A stretch of 64,000 bases of DNA from Aristolochia californica (GCA_029961685.1 JARWKL010000010.1:15831931-15895930), one strand, 5' to 3'; numbered from the stretch's first letter, positions 1-14,825 are shown. Notes: generated from the letters alone by a model not told the origin. Translations and numbers: made by a program.

Positions 1-3000
1 TTGCCCATTTAGAAAAAGTTGACCTAACAATCATAGATGAATGCAAAGTGATTTATCATGCATAACAGGCAATATTTTTGAAAGGAATGACTTACGGATT
101 GGGAGCCAACACTCAGTTAAAAACACCCCGCCTCCCCCTTTTCCTGACGATCGCAAAACATGATGTATAAAAACTAAAAAAGAGTTTAGAATCCCTTAAA
201 ATTACAAACACTTTTTGGAATTATCTCTCTCTACATTTGTACATTGTGCACTTCCATTTTAGATGTATACTTTTTTCTTAAATCAAAACTTGACTTTTCA
301 CTTTCCATTCATCTCGTAAACAAGAAAAGAGATAAAAGGCAAATAGATCGCAACAAATTGAAAATTTTCGAGTTTATGTATGGAAAGAATTTAAAGCAAT
401 AACAAATGTAAGTAAATAAAATTTATTCACACACCACAAATTAACACAAAAGTTTTGTTATCTAAGTTTGGGAAATTCCACTAGTACAACCCTAATAGCT
501 CGGAATTTTACAAGAAAGAGATGTTTCTACACATGTTTTAAAAAATGGATATGCATGCTTGAAACATGTTAAAAATTCAAATGACCTATGGATCCAAATC
601 TTTTAAAGAGAGTAACATTAAATTCCCAAGTGAACGTGCAGGGGGATATTTACCCGAGTCAAACAAGCCATTATTTTGCCCATTTACAAAAAAATGACTT
701 AACAATCAGAGATGATTGTAAAGTGATTTATCATACGTAACGGGCTATAATTTTGTAAGGAATGACTTATGGATTGGGAGTCAACACTCAGTTCAAAATC
801 ACCCGCCTCCCCCTTTTCCCGACGATTGCAGAACATGATATAAAAAAACTAAAAATAGTTTACAATCCCTAAAAATTATAGAAACTTTTTGGAATTATCT
901 CTCTCTACAAATGTGCATTGTGCTCTTTCATTTTAGATGTATACTTTTTTCTAAATTGAAAACTTGAGTTTTCACTTTCCCTTCATCTGGTAAACAAAAT
1001 AAGAGATAAAAGGCAAATAGATCACAACAAAATGAAAATATTAGAGTTAATGTATGAAATGAATTTAAAGCCATAAAAATGTAAGTGAAGAAAATTTACT
1101 CACACACAAAAAATGAACACGAAAGTTTTGTTATCCAAGTTTGGGAAATTCCACTAGTTTAACCCTTATAGCTTCGAATTTTGTAAGAAAGACATTTTTC
1201 TACACAGATTTTAAAAAACGGATATGCATGCTTGAAACATGTTAAAAATTCAAATGACCTATGCATCCATAACTTTTAAGGAGAGTAACAATAAATTCTG
1301 AAGTGAACATGTGGTGGGATATTTACCAGAGTCAAACAAGCAATTATTTTTCCCATTTACAAAAAGCTGACCTAACGATCATAGATGATTGTAAAGTGAT
1401 TTATCATGCATAACGGGCTATATTTTTGTAAGGTAATTTATGGATTGGGAGTCAATAGTCAATTAAAATACCCTGTCGCCCCCTTTTCCCAACGATTGCA
1501 GAAGCTGATATATAAAAACTACAAAAAGTTTACAATCCCTAAAAAATACAAACTCTTTTTGCAAATATCTCTCTCGACATTTGTGCATTGTGCATTTCCA
1601 TTTTAGATGTATACTTTTTCTTAAATATAAACTTGTGTTTTCACTTTCCCTTCATCTTGCTCGTCAACAAAAAAAGAGATAAAATGCAAATAGATCACAA
1701 CAAAATGAAAATTTTAGATTTTATATATGAAAAAAATTTAAAGCAATAAAAAATATAAGTAAAGAAAATTTATTCACACTCCACAAATGAATACAAAAGT
1801 TTTTTTTATCTAAGTTTGGGAAATTCGACTAGTTAACCCTTACAGCTTGGAATTTTATAAGAAAGAGATTTTTTCTTCACATGTTTTAAAAAATGGATAT
1901 GAATGCTTGAAACATGTTAAAGATGCAAATGAACTATGGATCCAAACCTTTTAAAGAGAATAACTTTAAATTCTCAAGTGAACGTGCGGTGGGATATTTA
2001 CCAGTGTTAAACATGTCATTATTTTGCCCACTAACAAATAGCTGACCTAATGATCATTGATGATTTTAAAGTGATTTATCATGCATAACGTGCTATGTTT
2101 TTGTAAGCAATGACTTTTGGATTAGGAGTCAACACTCAGTTAAAAATCCCCCGCCTCACCCTTTTCCTGATGATTGCACAACCTGATATATAAAAACTAA
2201 AAAGAGTTTACAATGCCTAAAAATTACATACACTTTATAGTATTATCTCTCTCTAAATTTATTCAATGTGAATTTCTATTTTAGATGTATACTTTTTTCT
2301 TAAATCAAAACATTAGTTTTCACTTTCCCTTCATCTCGTAAAGAAAAAAAGAGATAAAAGGCAACTAGATCACAACAAAATATAAATTTTAGAGTTTATG
2401 TATGGAAATAATTTAAAGCATTAAAAAAATTTAAGTAAATAAAATTTATTCACACTCCCCAAAAGAACACAAAAATTTTATTATCCAAGTTTGGGAAATT
2501 CCACTAGTTCAACCCTAATAGCTCGGAATTTTATAAGAAAGAGATTTTTCCACACATGTTTTAAAAAGTGGATATGCATGTTTGAAACATGTTAAAGATG
2601 CAAATGACCTATGGATCTAAGCCTTTTTAAGAGATTAGCATTAAATTCCCAAGAGAATGTGCAGTGGGATATTTACACGAGTCAAACAAGCCATTATTTT
2701 GCCCATTTAAAAAAAGTTGACCTAACGATCATAGATGATTGTAAAGTGATTTATCATGTGTAACGGGCTATATTTTTTTAAGGAATGACTTAGGGATTGG
2801 GAGTCCACACTCAGTTAAAAATACCCTGCCTCCCCCTTTGCCCGACGATTGAAAAACCTGATATATAAAAACTAAAAAGAGTTTACAATCCCTAAAAATT
2901 CTAGACACTTTTTGTAATTATCTCTCTCTAAATTTTTGCATTGTGCACTTCCTTTTTAGCTGTAGACCTTTTTTTGAAATCTAAACTTGAGTTTTCACTT

Positions 3001-3837
3001 TCCTTTCGTCTCGTAAACAAAAAAAGAGATATAAGGCAAATAGATGGCAACAAAATGAAAATTTTAGAGTCTATGTGTGGAAAGAATTTAAAGCAATAAA
3101 AAATGTAAGTAAAAAAAAATTATTCACACACCACAAATGAACACAAAAGTTTTGTTATCCAAGTTTGGGAAATTCCACTTGTTCAACCCTAATAGCTCCG
3201 AATTTTATAAGAAAGAAAATTTTCTACACGTGATTTAAAAAATGGATATACATGCTTGAAACATGTTAAAGATGCAAATGACCTATGGATCCAAAAATTT
3301 TAAACAGAGTAACATTAAATTCCCAAGTGAACGTGCGGTGGGATATTTACCAGAGTCAAACAAGCCATTATTTTGCCCATTTAAAAAAAGCTGACCTAAC
3401 GATCACAGATGATTGTAAAGTGACTTATCATGTGTAACGGGCTATATTTTTGTACGGAATGACTTATGGATTGGGAGTGAACACTCAGTTAAAAATCCCC
3501 CACCACCTTCTTTTCCCGACAATTGCAGAACTTGATATATAAAAATTAAAAGAGTTTACAATCCCTAAAAGTTATATATAATTTTTGGAATTATCACTCA
3601 CTAAATTTGTGCATTGTGCATTTCCATTTTAGATATGTACTTTTTTTTCTTAAATCAAAACTTGAGTTTTGACCTGCCCTTCTTCTCTTAAAAAAAAAAG
3701 AGATAAAAGGCAAATAGATCGCAACAAAATAAAAATTTTAGAGTTTATGTATGGAAATAATTTAAAGCAATAACAAATGAAAGCAAAGAAAATTTATTCA
3801 CACACCACAAATGAACACAAAAGTTTTTTTATCCAAG

Positions 3838-5857
3838 TTTGGGAAATTCCACTAGTTCAACCCTAATAGTTTGGAATTTTATAAGAAAGAGATTTTTCTT
3901 CACATGTTTTAAAAAATGGATAAGCATGCTTGAACATTTAAAGAGGCAAAGGTACTATGGATCCAAAACTTTAAAAAAGAATATCAATAAATTCTCAAGT
4001 GAATGTGCGGTGGGATATTTACCCAAGTCAAAGAAGCCATTATTTTACCCACTTACTAAAAGTTGACCTAACAATCATAGATGATTGTAATGTGATTTAT
4101 CATCCGTAACAGGCTATATTTTTGGAAGGAGTGACTTATGGATTGGGAGTCAACACTCAGTTAAAAATCCCCCGCCTCCCCCTTTTCCTGACGTTTGCAA
4201 AACTTGATATATAAAAACTAAAATAGATTTTTCAATCCCTAAGAAATACAGACACTTTTTGGAATTACCTCTCTCTACATATTTGCATTTTGCATTTCCA
4301 ATTTAGATGTATACATATTTCTTAAATCAAAAGTTGAGTTTTCACTTTCCCTTCATCTCATAAACAAAAAATGAGATAAAAGGCACTTAGATCGCAACAA
4401 AATGAAAATTTTAGAGTGTATGTATGGAAACAATTTTAAGCAATAACAAATGTAAGTAAAGAAAATTATTCAAACACCACAAATGAACACAAAATTTTTG
4501 TTATCCAAGTTTGGGATATTGCACTAGATCAACCCTAATAACTTGGAATTTTATAAGACGGAGATTTTTGTTCACAGGTCTAAAAAAATGGATATGCATG
4601 CTTGAAACATGCTAAAGATTCAATGAAGTATGGATCCAAACCTTTTAAAGGGAATAACATTAAATTCTCAAGTGACTGTGCGGTGGGATATTTACCTGAG
4701 TCAAACAAGCCATTATTTTGCCCACTTACAAAAAGCTGACCTAATGATCATAGATGATTGTAAACTGATTTATCATGTGTAACGAGCTATATTTTCTTTA
4801 AGGAATGACTTATGGATTAAGAGTCAACGCTCAAATTAAAAATCCCCCGCCTCCCCCTTTTCCTGACGATTACACAAACAGATATATAAAAACTAAAAAA
4901 AGTTAAAAATACCTAAAAATTATAGACACTTTATGGAATTATCTCTCTCTACATTTGTGCAATGTGCATTCCCATTTTAGATGAATACTTTGTTCTTTAA
5001 TCAAAACTTGAGTTTTCCTTTTCCCTTCATCTCAAAAAAAAAAAAGAGATAAAAGGCAAATAGATCGCAACAAAATGAAAATTTTAGAGTTAATGTATGG
5101 AAAGAATTTAAAGTAATAACAAATGTAAGTAAAGAAAATTTTTTCACACACCACAAATGAACACAAAAGTTTAGTTATCCAAGTTTGGGAAATTCCACTA
5201 GTTCAAACCATATAGCTCGGAATTTTATAAGAAAGTGATTTTTCTACACATGTTTTAAAAAATGGATATGCATGCTTCAAACATGTTAAAGATGCAAATG
5301 ACCTATGGATCCAAACCTTTTCAAGAGAATTACATTAAATTCCGAAGTGAACGTGCGGTGGGATATTTTCCCGAGTCAAACAAGCCATTATTTTGCCCAT
5401 TTACAACAAGTTGACCAAATGATCATATATGATTGTAAAGTGATTTAACATGTGTAACGGGCTATATTTTTTTGTAAGGAATTGACTTATGGATTGGGAG
5501 TCACACTCTGTTAAAAATCCACGCCTCCTCCTTTTCCAAATGATTCAGGAATCTGATATAGAAAAAATAAAAAGAGTTTCAATCCCTAAAAACAACGGAG
5601 ACTTTAAGGAATTATCTCTCTGTACATTTGTACAATGTGCATTTCCAGTTTGGATATAAAATTTTTTCTTATATAAAAATTTAAGTTTTCACTTTCCCTT
5701 CATTTCGTCAACAAAAAAAGAGTTAAAAGGAAAGTAGATCGCAACAAAATCAAAATTTAAGATTTTATGTATGGAAAGAATTTAAAGCAATAACAAATGT
5801 AAGTAAAGAAAATTTATTCATACACCACAAATGAACACAAAATTTTTTTTAACCAAG
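3838..5857 (+). repeat. Higher-order repeat unit, copy 1 (three monomers)
   Basis: Three consecutive monomers (2,020 bp) matched in order by the next three. Shared private variants include TTGGGATATTGCACTAGATC in the second monomer (near 4511 and 6532), the truncated GTCACACTCTG in place of GTCAACACTCAG (near 5500 and 7525), and a shortened AAGAGGCAAAGGTACTATGG segment in the first. The offset is about 2,021-2,023 bp throughout. Similarity between the copies is visibly much higher than between neighbouring monomers, so this is a recent local triple-monomer duplication. Confidence 0.88.
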
Positions 5858-7880
5858 TTTGGGAAATTCCACTAGTTCAACCCTAATAGTTTGGAATTTT
5901 ATAAGAAAGAGATTTTTCTTCTCATGTTTTAAAAAATGGATAAGCATGCTTGAAAATTTAAAGAGGCAAAGGTACTATGGATCCAAAACTTTAAAAAAGA
6001 ATATCATTAAATTCTCAAGTGAACGTGCGGTGGGATATTTACCCGAGTCAAAGAAGCCATTATTATACCCACTTACTAAAAGTTGACCTAACAATCATAG
6101 ATGGTTGTAATGCGATTTATCATCCATAACAGGCTATATTTTTGTAAGGAGTGACTTGTGGATTGGGAGTCAACACTCAGTTAAAAATCCCCCGCCTCCC
6201 CCTTTTCCTGACATTTGCAAAACCTGATATATAAAAACTAAAATAGATTTTTCAATCCCTAAGAAATACAGACACTTTTTGGAATTACCTCTCTCTACAT
6301 ATTTGCATTTTGCATTTCCTGTTTAGATGTATACATATTTCTTAAATCAAAAGTTGAGTTTTCACTTTCCCTTCATCTCATAAACAAAAAATGAGATAAA
6401 AGGCACATAGATCGCAACAAAATGAAAATTTTAGAGTGTATGTATGGAAACAATTTTAAGCAATAACAAATGTAAGTAAAAAAAATTTATTCAAACACCA
6501 CAAATGAACACAAAATTTTTGTTATCCAAGTTTGGGATATTGCACTAGATCAACCCTAATAACTTGGAATTTTATAAGACAGAGATTTTTGTTCACAGGT
6601 CTAAAAAAATGGATATGCATGCTTGAAACATGTTAAAGATTCAATGAAGTATGGATCCAAATCCTTTAAAGAGAATAACATTAAATTCTCAAGTGACCGT
6701 GCGGTGGGATATTTACCTGAGTCAAACAAGCCTTTATTTTGCCCACTTACAAAAAGCTGACCTAATGATCATAGATGATTGTAAACCGATTTATCATGTG
6801 TAACGAGCTATATTTTCTGTAAGGAATGACTTATGGATTAAGAGTCAACACTCAATTAGAAATCCCCCGCCTCCCCCTTTTCCTGGCGATTGCACAAACA
6901 GATATATAAAAACTAAAAAAAGTTAAAAATACCTAAAAATTATAGACACTTTATGGAATTATCTCTCTCTACATTTGTGCAATGTGCATTTCCATTTTAG
7001 ATGAATACTTTATTCTTTAATCAAAACTTGAGTTTTCCTTTTCCCTTCATCTCGAAAAAAAAAAAAAGAGATAAAAGGCAAATAGATCGCAACAAAATGA
7101 AAATTTTAGAGTTTATGTATGGAAAGAATTTAAAGAAATAACAAATGTAAGTAAAGAAAATTTTTTCACACACCACAAATGAACACAAAAGTTTAGTTAT
7201 CCAAGTTTGGGAAATTCCACTAGTTCAAACCATATAGCTCGGAATTTTATAAGAAAGTGATTTTTCTACACATGTTTTAAAAAATGGATATGCATCCTTC
7301 AAACATGTTAAAGATGCAAATGACCTATGGATCCAAACCTTTTCAAGAGAATTACATTAAATTCCGAAGTGAACGTGCGGTGGGATATTTTCCCGAGTCA
7401 ATCAAGCCATTATTTTGCCCATTTACAAAAAGTTGACCAAATGATCATATATGATTGTAAAGTGATTTAACATGTGTAACAGGCTATATTTTTTTTGTAA
7501 GGAATTGACTTATGGATTGGGAGTCACACTCTGTTAAAAATCCACGCCTCCTCCTTTTCCAAACGATTCAGGAATCTGATATAGAAAAAATAAAAAGAGT
7601 TTCAATCCCTAAAAACAACGGAGACTTTAAGGAATTATCTCTCTGTACATTTGTACAATGTGAATTTCCATTTTGGATGTAAAAATTTTTCTTATATAAA
7701 AATTTAAGTTTTCACTTTCCCTTCATTTCGTCAACAAAAAAAGAGTTAAAAGGCAAGTAGATCGCAACAAAATGAAAATTTAAGAGTTTATGTAAGGAAA
7801 GAATTTAAAGCAATAACAAATGTAAGTAAAGAAAATTTATTCAAACACCACAAATGAACACAAAATTTTTGTTATCCAAG
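5858..7880 (+). repeat. Higher-order repeat unit, copy 2 (three monomers)
   Basis: Second copy of the three-monomer block that begins at 3838, carrying the same private variants in the same order. Similarity falls back to ordinary between-monomer levels before 3838 and after about 7880, which gives the approximate limits. Only two copies are present, so it is a nascent higher-order repeat and not an established one. Confidence 0.88.
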
Positions 7881-10800
7881 TTTGGGAAATTCCACTAGTT
7901 CAACCCTAATAGCTTCGAATTTTATAAGAAAGAGATTTTTCCTCACAAGTTTTAACAAGTGGATATGCATGCTTGAAACATCTAAAGATGCAAATGACCT
8001 ATGGATCCAAACCTTTTAAACAGAATACTATTAAATTCTCAACTGAACGTGTGATGGGATATTTACTCAAGTCAAAACAGCCATTATTTGGCCTACTCAC
8101 AAAAAGCTGACCTAACGAGCATAGATGATTGTAAAGTGATTTATCATGCGTAATGAGCTATATTTTTGTAAGGAATGACTTATAGATTGGGAGTCAACTC
8201 TCAGTTAAAAATACCCAACCTCCCCCTTTGTACCAACGATTGCAGAACCTGATATACAAAGACTAACAAGACTTTACTATCCCAAAAAATTACAGACACT
8301 TTTTGGAATTATCTCTGTCTACATTTGTGCATTTTTTACTTCCATTTTAGATGTATACTTTATTCTTAAATCAAAACTTTGAGTTTTCAGTTTCCAATCA
8401 TCTCGTAAACAAAAAAAGAGATAAAAAGCAAATAGATCGCAACAAAATGAAAATTTTATAGTTTATGTATGGAAAGAATTTAAAGCAATAACACATGTAA
8501 GTAAAGAAATTTTTTTCACACACCACAAATGAACACAAAAGTTTTGTAATCCAAGTTTTGGAAATTCCTCTTGTTCAACCCTAATAGCTCCGAATTTTAT
8601 AAGAAAGAGATTTTTCTACACATGTTTTAAAAAATGGATATGCATGCTTGAAAGAAGTTGAAGATGCAAATTACCTTTGGATCCAAACATTTTAAAAAGA
8701 GTAACATTAAATTCCCAAGTGAATGTGCGGTGGGATATTTACCCGAGTCACACAAGCAATTATTTAGTCCATTTACAAAAGTTTGACCTAACGATCATAG
8801 ATGATTGTAAAGTGATTTGTCTTGCATAACAGGCTATATTTTGGTAAGGAATGACTTATGGTTTGGGAGCCAACACTCAGTTAAAAATACCCCACCTCCC
8901 CCTAGTACTGACGATTGCAGAACATGATATATAAAAACTAACTAGACTTTACAATCCCAAAAAATTACAGACACTTTTTGGAATTATCTCTCTCTACATT
9001 TGTGCATTGTGCACTTCCATTGAAGATGTATACTTTTTTGCTAAATCAAAACTTGAGTTTTCTATTTCCAATCATCTCGTAAAAAAAAAAAAAGATAAAA
9101 TGCAAATAGATCGCAACAAAATGAATATTTTTGAGTTTATGTATGGAAATAATTTAAAGCAATAAAAAATGTGAGTAAAGAAAATTTATTCACATACCAC
9201 AAATGAACACAAAATTTTTGTTATCCAAGTTTGGGAAATTCCACTAGTTCAACCATTATAGCTCCAAATTTTATAAGAAAGAGATTTTTCTACACATGTT
9301 TTAAAAAATGAATATGTATGCTTGAAACATATTAAAGATGCAAATGACCTATGGATCCAAACCTTTTAACAATAAATTCCCAAGTGTATGTGCGAATGGG
9401 ATATTTCCCGAGTCACACAAGCCATTATTTTGCCCATTTACAAAAAGCTGACCTAACGATCATTGATGATTGTAAAGTCATTTATTATGTGTAACGGGCT
9501 ATAGTTTTGTAAGGAATGACTTATGGATTGGGAATCAACACTTAGTTCAAAATCCGCCGCCTTCCCCTTTTCCAGATGATTATAGAACCTGACATATAAA
9601 AACTAAAAATATTTTACAATCCCTAAAAAATTAAAGACACTATTAGGAATTATCTCTCTCTAAATTTTTGCATTTTGCATTTTCATTTTAGATTTATATT
9701 TTTTTCTTAAATGAAAACTTGAGTTTTCACTTTCCCTTCTTCTCGTAAACATAAAAAAAAAGATAAAAGGCAAATAGATCGTCACAAAATGAAAATTTTA
9801 GAGTTTATATATGGAAAGAATTTAAAGCATTCAAAAATGTAATTAAAGAAAATTTATTCACACACCACAAATGAACACAAAATTTTTGTTATCTAAGTTT
9901 GGGAAATTCCACTAGTTCAACCCTACTAGCTAGGAATTTTAGAAGAAAGAGGTTTTTCTACACATGTTTTAAAAAATGGTTATGCATGCTTGAAACATCT
10001 TAAAGATGCAAATGACCAATGGATCCAAACCTTTTAAAGATAATAACATTAAATTCTCTAGTGAACGTGCGGTGGGATATTTACCCGAGTCAAACAAGCC
10101 ATTATTTTGCCAATTGTTAAAAAGCTGACCTAACGATCATAGATGATTTTAAAAAAATTTATCATTAGTAACGGGATATATTTTTGTAAGGAATGACTTA
10201 TGGATTTAAAGTCAACACTCAGTTAAAAATCCCCTGCCTCCCCAGTTTCCCGACGATTGCAAAACCTAATATTTAAAAACTAAAAAGAGTTTACAATCCC
10301 TAAAAATTATAGACACTTTTTGGAATTATCTCTCTCTACAATTGTGCAATGTGCAATTCCATTTTAGATGTATACTTTTTTCTTAAATCAAAACATGAAT
10401 TTTCACTTTCCCTTCAACCCGTAAACAAAAAAAAGAGATAAAAGGCAAATAGAATGCAACAAAATGAAAATTTTATAGTTTATGTCTGGAAAGAATTTAA
10501 AGCAGTAACAAATGTAAGTAAATAAAATTTATTGACATACCACAAATGAACACAAAATTTTTGTTATCCAAGTTTGTGAAATTCCACTAGTTCAACCCTA
10601 ATAGCTCAGAATTTTATAAGAAAGAGATTTTTCTACACATGTTTTAAAAAATGGATATACATGATTGAAACATCTTAAAGATGCAAATGACCTATGGAAC
10701 CAAACCTTTTAATGAGAATAACATTTAACACTCAAGTGAACGTGCAATGTGATATTTACCTCAGCCAAATAAGCCATTATTTTGCCCATTTACAAAGAGC

Positions 10801-12591
10801 TGACCTAATGCTCATAGATGATTGTAAAGTGATTTATCATTTGTAACAGGCTATATTTTTGTAAGGAATGACTTATGGATTGGGAGTCAAAACTTTGTTA
10901 AAAATAGCCCGCCGCCACCTTTTATCGACGATTGCAGAACCTGATATATAAAAAGAAAAAAGACTTTACAGTCCCAAAAATTACAGACACTTTCTAGAAT
11001 TATCAGTCTCTACATTTGTGCATTGTGCACTTCCATTTTAGATATATACTTTTTTCTTAAATCAAAACTCTAGTTTTCACTTTCCAATCATCTCGTAAAC
11101 AAAAAATGAGATTAAAAGCAAATAGATCGCAAAAAAATGAAAATTTTTTAGTTTATGTATGGAAAATTTTAAAGAAAAAACAATTATAAGTAAAGAAAAT
11201 TTATTCACACACCACAAATGAACACAAAAGTTTTGGTATCCAAGTTTGGGCAATTCCACTAGTTCGACCCCAATAGCTCAGAATTTTATAAGAAAGAGAT
11301 TTTTTTACACAAGCTTTAAAAAATGGATATGGATGCTTGAAACTTTTTAAAGATGCAAATGACCTATGGATACAAACATTTTAAAGAGAGCAACATTAAA
11401 TTCTCAAGTGAACGTGCGGTGGGATATTTACCCGAGTCAAACAAGCCATTATTTTGCCCATTTACCAAAAGTTGACCTAACGATCATAGATGATTGTAAA
11501 GTGATTTATCTTGCATAACGGGCAATATTTTCGTAAGGAATGACTTATGGATTGGGAGTCAACACTCAGTTAAAAATCCCCCGCCTCCCTCTTTTCCCGA
11601 CGATTGCAGAACCTAACATATAAAAACAAAAAAAAGCTTACAATCCCTAAAACTTACAGACACTTTTTGGAATTATCCCTCTCTAAAATTGTGCATTGTG
11701 CATTTCCATTTTAGAAGTAAACTTTTTTCTGAAATCAAAACTTGGGTTTTCACTTTCCATTCTTCTCGTATACAAAAAAAGAGATAAAAGGCAAATAGAT
11801 CATAACAAAATGAAAATTTTGGAGTTTATGTATGGAAAGAATTTAAGGAAATAACAAATCTAAGTAATGAAATTTATTCACACACCACAAATGAACACAA
11901 AATTATTGTTATCCAAGTTTGGGAAATTCCACTAGTTCAACCCTAGTAGCTGGGAATTTTATAAGAAAGAGATTTTTCTACACATGTTTTAAAAAATGGA
12001 TATGCATGCTTGAAACATCTTAAAGATGCAAATGACCTATGGATCCAAACCTTTTAAAGAGAATAACATTAAATTCTCAAGTGAACGTACGGTGGAATAT
12101 TTACCCGAGTCAAACAATCCATTATTTTGCCCATTTACTTAAAGCTGACCTAACGATCATAGATGATTGTAACGTGATTTATCATGCGTAACTGGCGATA
12201 TTTTTGTAAGGATTGATTTGTGGATTGGAGGTCAACACTCAGGTAAAAATCCCATGCATCTCCCTTTTCCTGACAATTGGAGAACCTAATATATAAAAAC
12301 TAAAAACAGTTTACAATCCCTAAAAATTACTTACACTTTTTGGAATTATGTCTCTTTACATTTTTGAATTGTGATCTTCCATTTTAGATATATACTTTTT
12401 TCTTAAATCAAAACTTCAATTTTACCTTTCCCTTCATCTCGTAAACAAAAAATGAGATAAAAGGCAAATAGATCACAACAAAATGAAAATTTTAGAGTTT
12501 ATGTATGGAAAGAATTTAAAGCAATAACAAATGTAAGTAAAGAAAATTTATTCGCACACTTCAAATGAACACAAAAGTTTGGTTATCCAAG

Positions 12592-12834
12592 TTTGGGAAA
12601 TTCCACTAGTTCAACCCCAATAGCTCGGAATTTTATACTTTTTCCTTAAATCAAAACTTGAGTTTTCACTTACCCTTCATCTCATAAACAAAAAAAGAGA
12701 TAAAAGGCATAAAGATCACCACATAATGAAAATTTTAGAGTTTATGTATGGAATGAATTTAAAGAAATAAAAAATGTACGAAATGAAAATTTTTTCACAG
12801 ACCACAAATGAACACAAAAATTTTGTTATCCTTG
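12592..12834 (+). repeat. Severely truncated satellite monomer (243 bp)
   Basis: The marker-to-marker distance is 243 bp instead of ~674. After the normal start, the sequence jumps at about 12635-12640 from GGAATTTTATA to CTTTTTCCTTAAATC, losing about 430 bp. The short TATA present at both ends of the lost segment suggests a microhomology-mediated deletion or unequal exchange. Confidence 0.85.
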
Positions 12835-13508
12835 TTTGGGAAATTCGACTAGTTCAACCATAATAGCTTTGAATTTTATAAGAAAGAGATTGTTCTACAC
12901 ATGTTTTAAAAAATGGATATGCATGCTTGAAACATGTTAAAGATGCAAATGACCTATGGATCCAAACCTTTTAAAGAGAATAACATTAAATTCTTAAGTG
13001 AACGTGCGGTGGGATATTTACCCGAGTCAAAGAAGCCATTATTTTGCCCATTTACAAAAAGCTGACCTAATGAACATAGATGATTGTAAAGTGATTTATC
13101 ATGCGTAATGGCTTATATTTTTTTAAAGAATGACTTATGGTTTGGGAGTCAACACTCAGTTAAAAATCCCCCGCCTCCCCCCTTTTCGGATGATTGGACA
13201 ACCTGATATATAAAAACTAAAATAAGTTTAAAATCCTTAAAAATTGTAGTCACTTTTTGAAATTTGCTCTCTCAACATTTGTACATTTTGCATTTCCTTT
13301 TTAGATGTATATTTTTTTATTAAATCAAAACTTTAATTTTCACTTTCCCTTCATCTCATAAACAAAAAAAGAGATAAAAGGCAAATAGATCACAACTAAA
13401 TGAAAATTTTAGTGTTTATGTATGGCAAGAATTTAAAGCAATAAAAAATGTAAGTAAAGAAATTTTTTTCACACACAACAAATGAACACAAAAGTTTTGT
13501 TATCCAAG
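12835..13508 (+). repeat. Reference satellite monomer (674 bp) with motif map
   Basis: A well-preserved monomer used here to place the recurrent motifs. Dyad ACATGTTT (12899-12906) and AAACATGT (12930-12937) encloses the palindrome GCATGC (12921-12926). A BamHI site GGATCC lies at 12958-12963. TGACT (13131-13135) pairs with AGTCA (13147-13151). A C-rich pyrimidine tract spans 13168-13187, followed by TATATAAAA (13207-13215). ATCTC (13353-13357) and GAGAT (13371-13375) flank an A-rich loop. The same motifs recur in register in most monomers. Their function is unknown. The BamHI and SphI sites imply a clear ~674 bp restriction ladder. Confidence 0.85.
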
Positions 13509-14825
13509 TTTGGGAAATTCCACTAGTTCAACCCTAATAGCTTGGAATTTTATAAGAAAGCTTTTTTTCTACACATGTTTTAAAAATTGGATATGCATGC
13601 TTGAAAGATGTTAAAGATGCAAATGACCTATGGATCCAAACATCATTTAGAGAATATAATTAAATTCCCTAGTGAACGTGTGGAGGGATGCTTACCCGAG
13701 TCGAACAAGCCATTATTTTGCCTACTTACAAAAAGCTAACCTAACGATCATAGATGATTGTAAAGTGATTTATCATGTATAACGGGCTATATTTTTGTAA
13801 GGAATGACTTATGGATTGGGAATCAACACTCAGTTAATAATCCCCTGCCTCCCTCTTTTCCCGACGATTGCAAAACCAGATATATAAAAAATAAAAAGAG
13901 TTTACAATCCCAAAAAATTACAGAAATTTTTTCCAATTATCTCTTTCTACTTTTGTGCATTGTGAATTTCCTATTTACATGTATAGTTTTTTCTTAAATG
14001 AAAATTGAGTTTTCACTTTCCGTTCATCTCGTAAACAAAAAAAGAGATAAAAGGCAAAAATAGATCACAACAAAATAAAAATTTTAGAGTATATGTATGA
14101 AAAGAATTTTATTCTCACACCACAAATGAACACAAAAGTTTTGCTATCCGTGTTTTGGAAATTCCACTAGTTCAACCCTAATAGCTTGAAATTTTATAAG
14201 AAAGAGATTTTTTTCACACGTTTTAAAAAATGGATATACATGCTGGAATCTTGTAAAACATGCAAATGTTGTATGGATCCCAAAATTTTAAAGAGAATAA
14301 CATTAAATTCTTAAGTGAACGTGCGGTGGGATATTTACCTGAGTCAAGCAAGCCATTATTTTGCCCATTTAAAAAAGTTGACCTAACGATCGTAGATGAT
14401 TGTAAAGTGATTTATCTTGCATAACGGGCTATATTTTTTGTAAGGAATGACTTATGGATTAGGAGTCAACACTCAGTTAAAAATCCCCTGCCTCCCCTTT
14501 TCCCCGATGATTGCAAAACCTGATATATAAAAACTAAAAAGTGTTTACAATCCCTAAAATTACAGACACTTTTTGGAATTATCTCTCTCTACATTTGTGC
14601 ATTGTGCATTTCCATTTGAGATGTATACTTTTTTCTGAAACCAAAACATGAGTTTTCACTTTCCCTTCATCTCGTAAAGAAAAAAAGAGATAAAAGGTAA
14701 AAATAGATCACAACAAAATGAAAATTTTAGATTTTAACTATAGAAAGAATTTAAAGCAATAAAAATGCAAGAAAAGAGAATTTATTCACACACCACAAAT
14801 GAACACAAAAGTTTTGTTATCCAAG

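Noticed and set aside
3839..4066. Open frames of 60-86 codons in the satellite (for example 3839-4066, 5859-6086, 18190-18384, 25583-25822, 37422-37652)
   Set aside because: They are the same monomer segments read in the same frames, opened or closed by random stop changes. Most monomers have stops at these positions, and there is no sign of frame conservation or of a recognisable domain.
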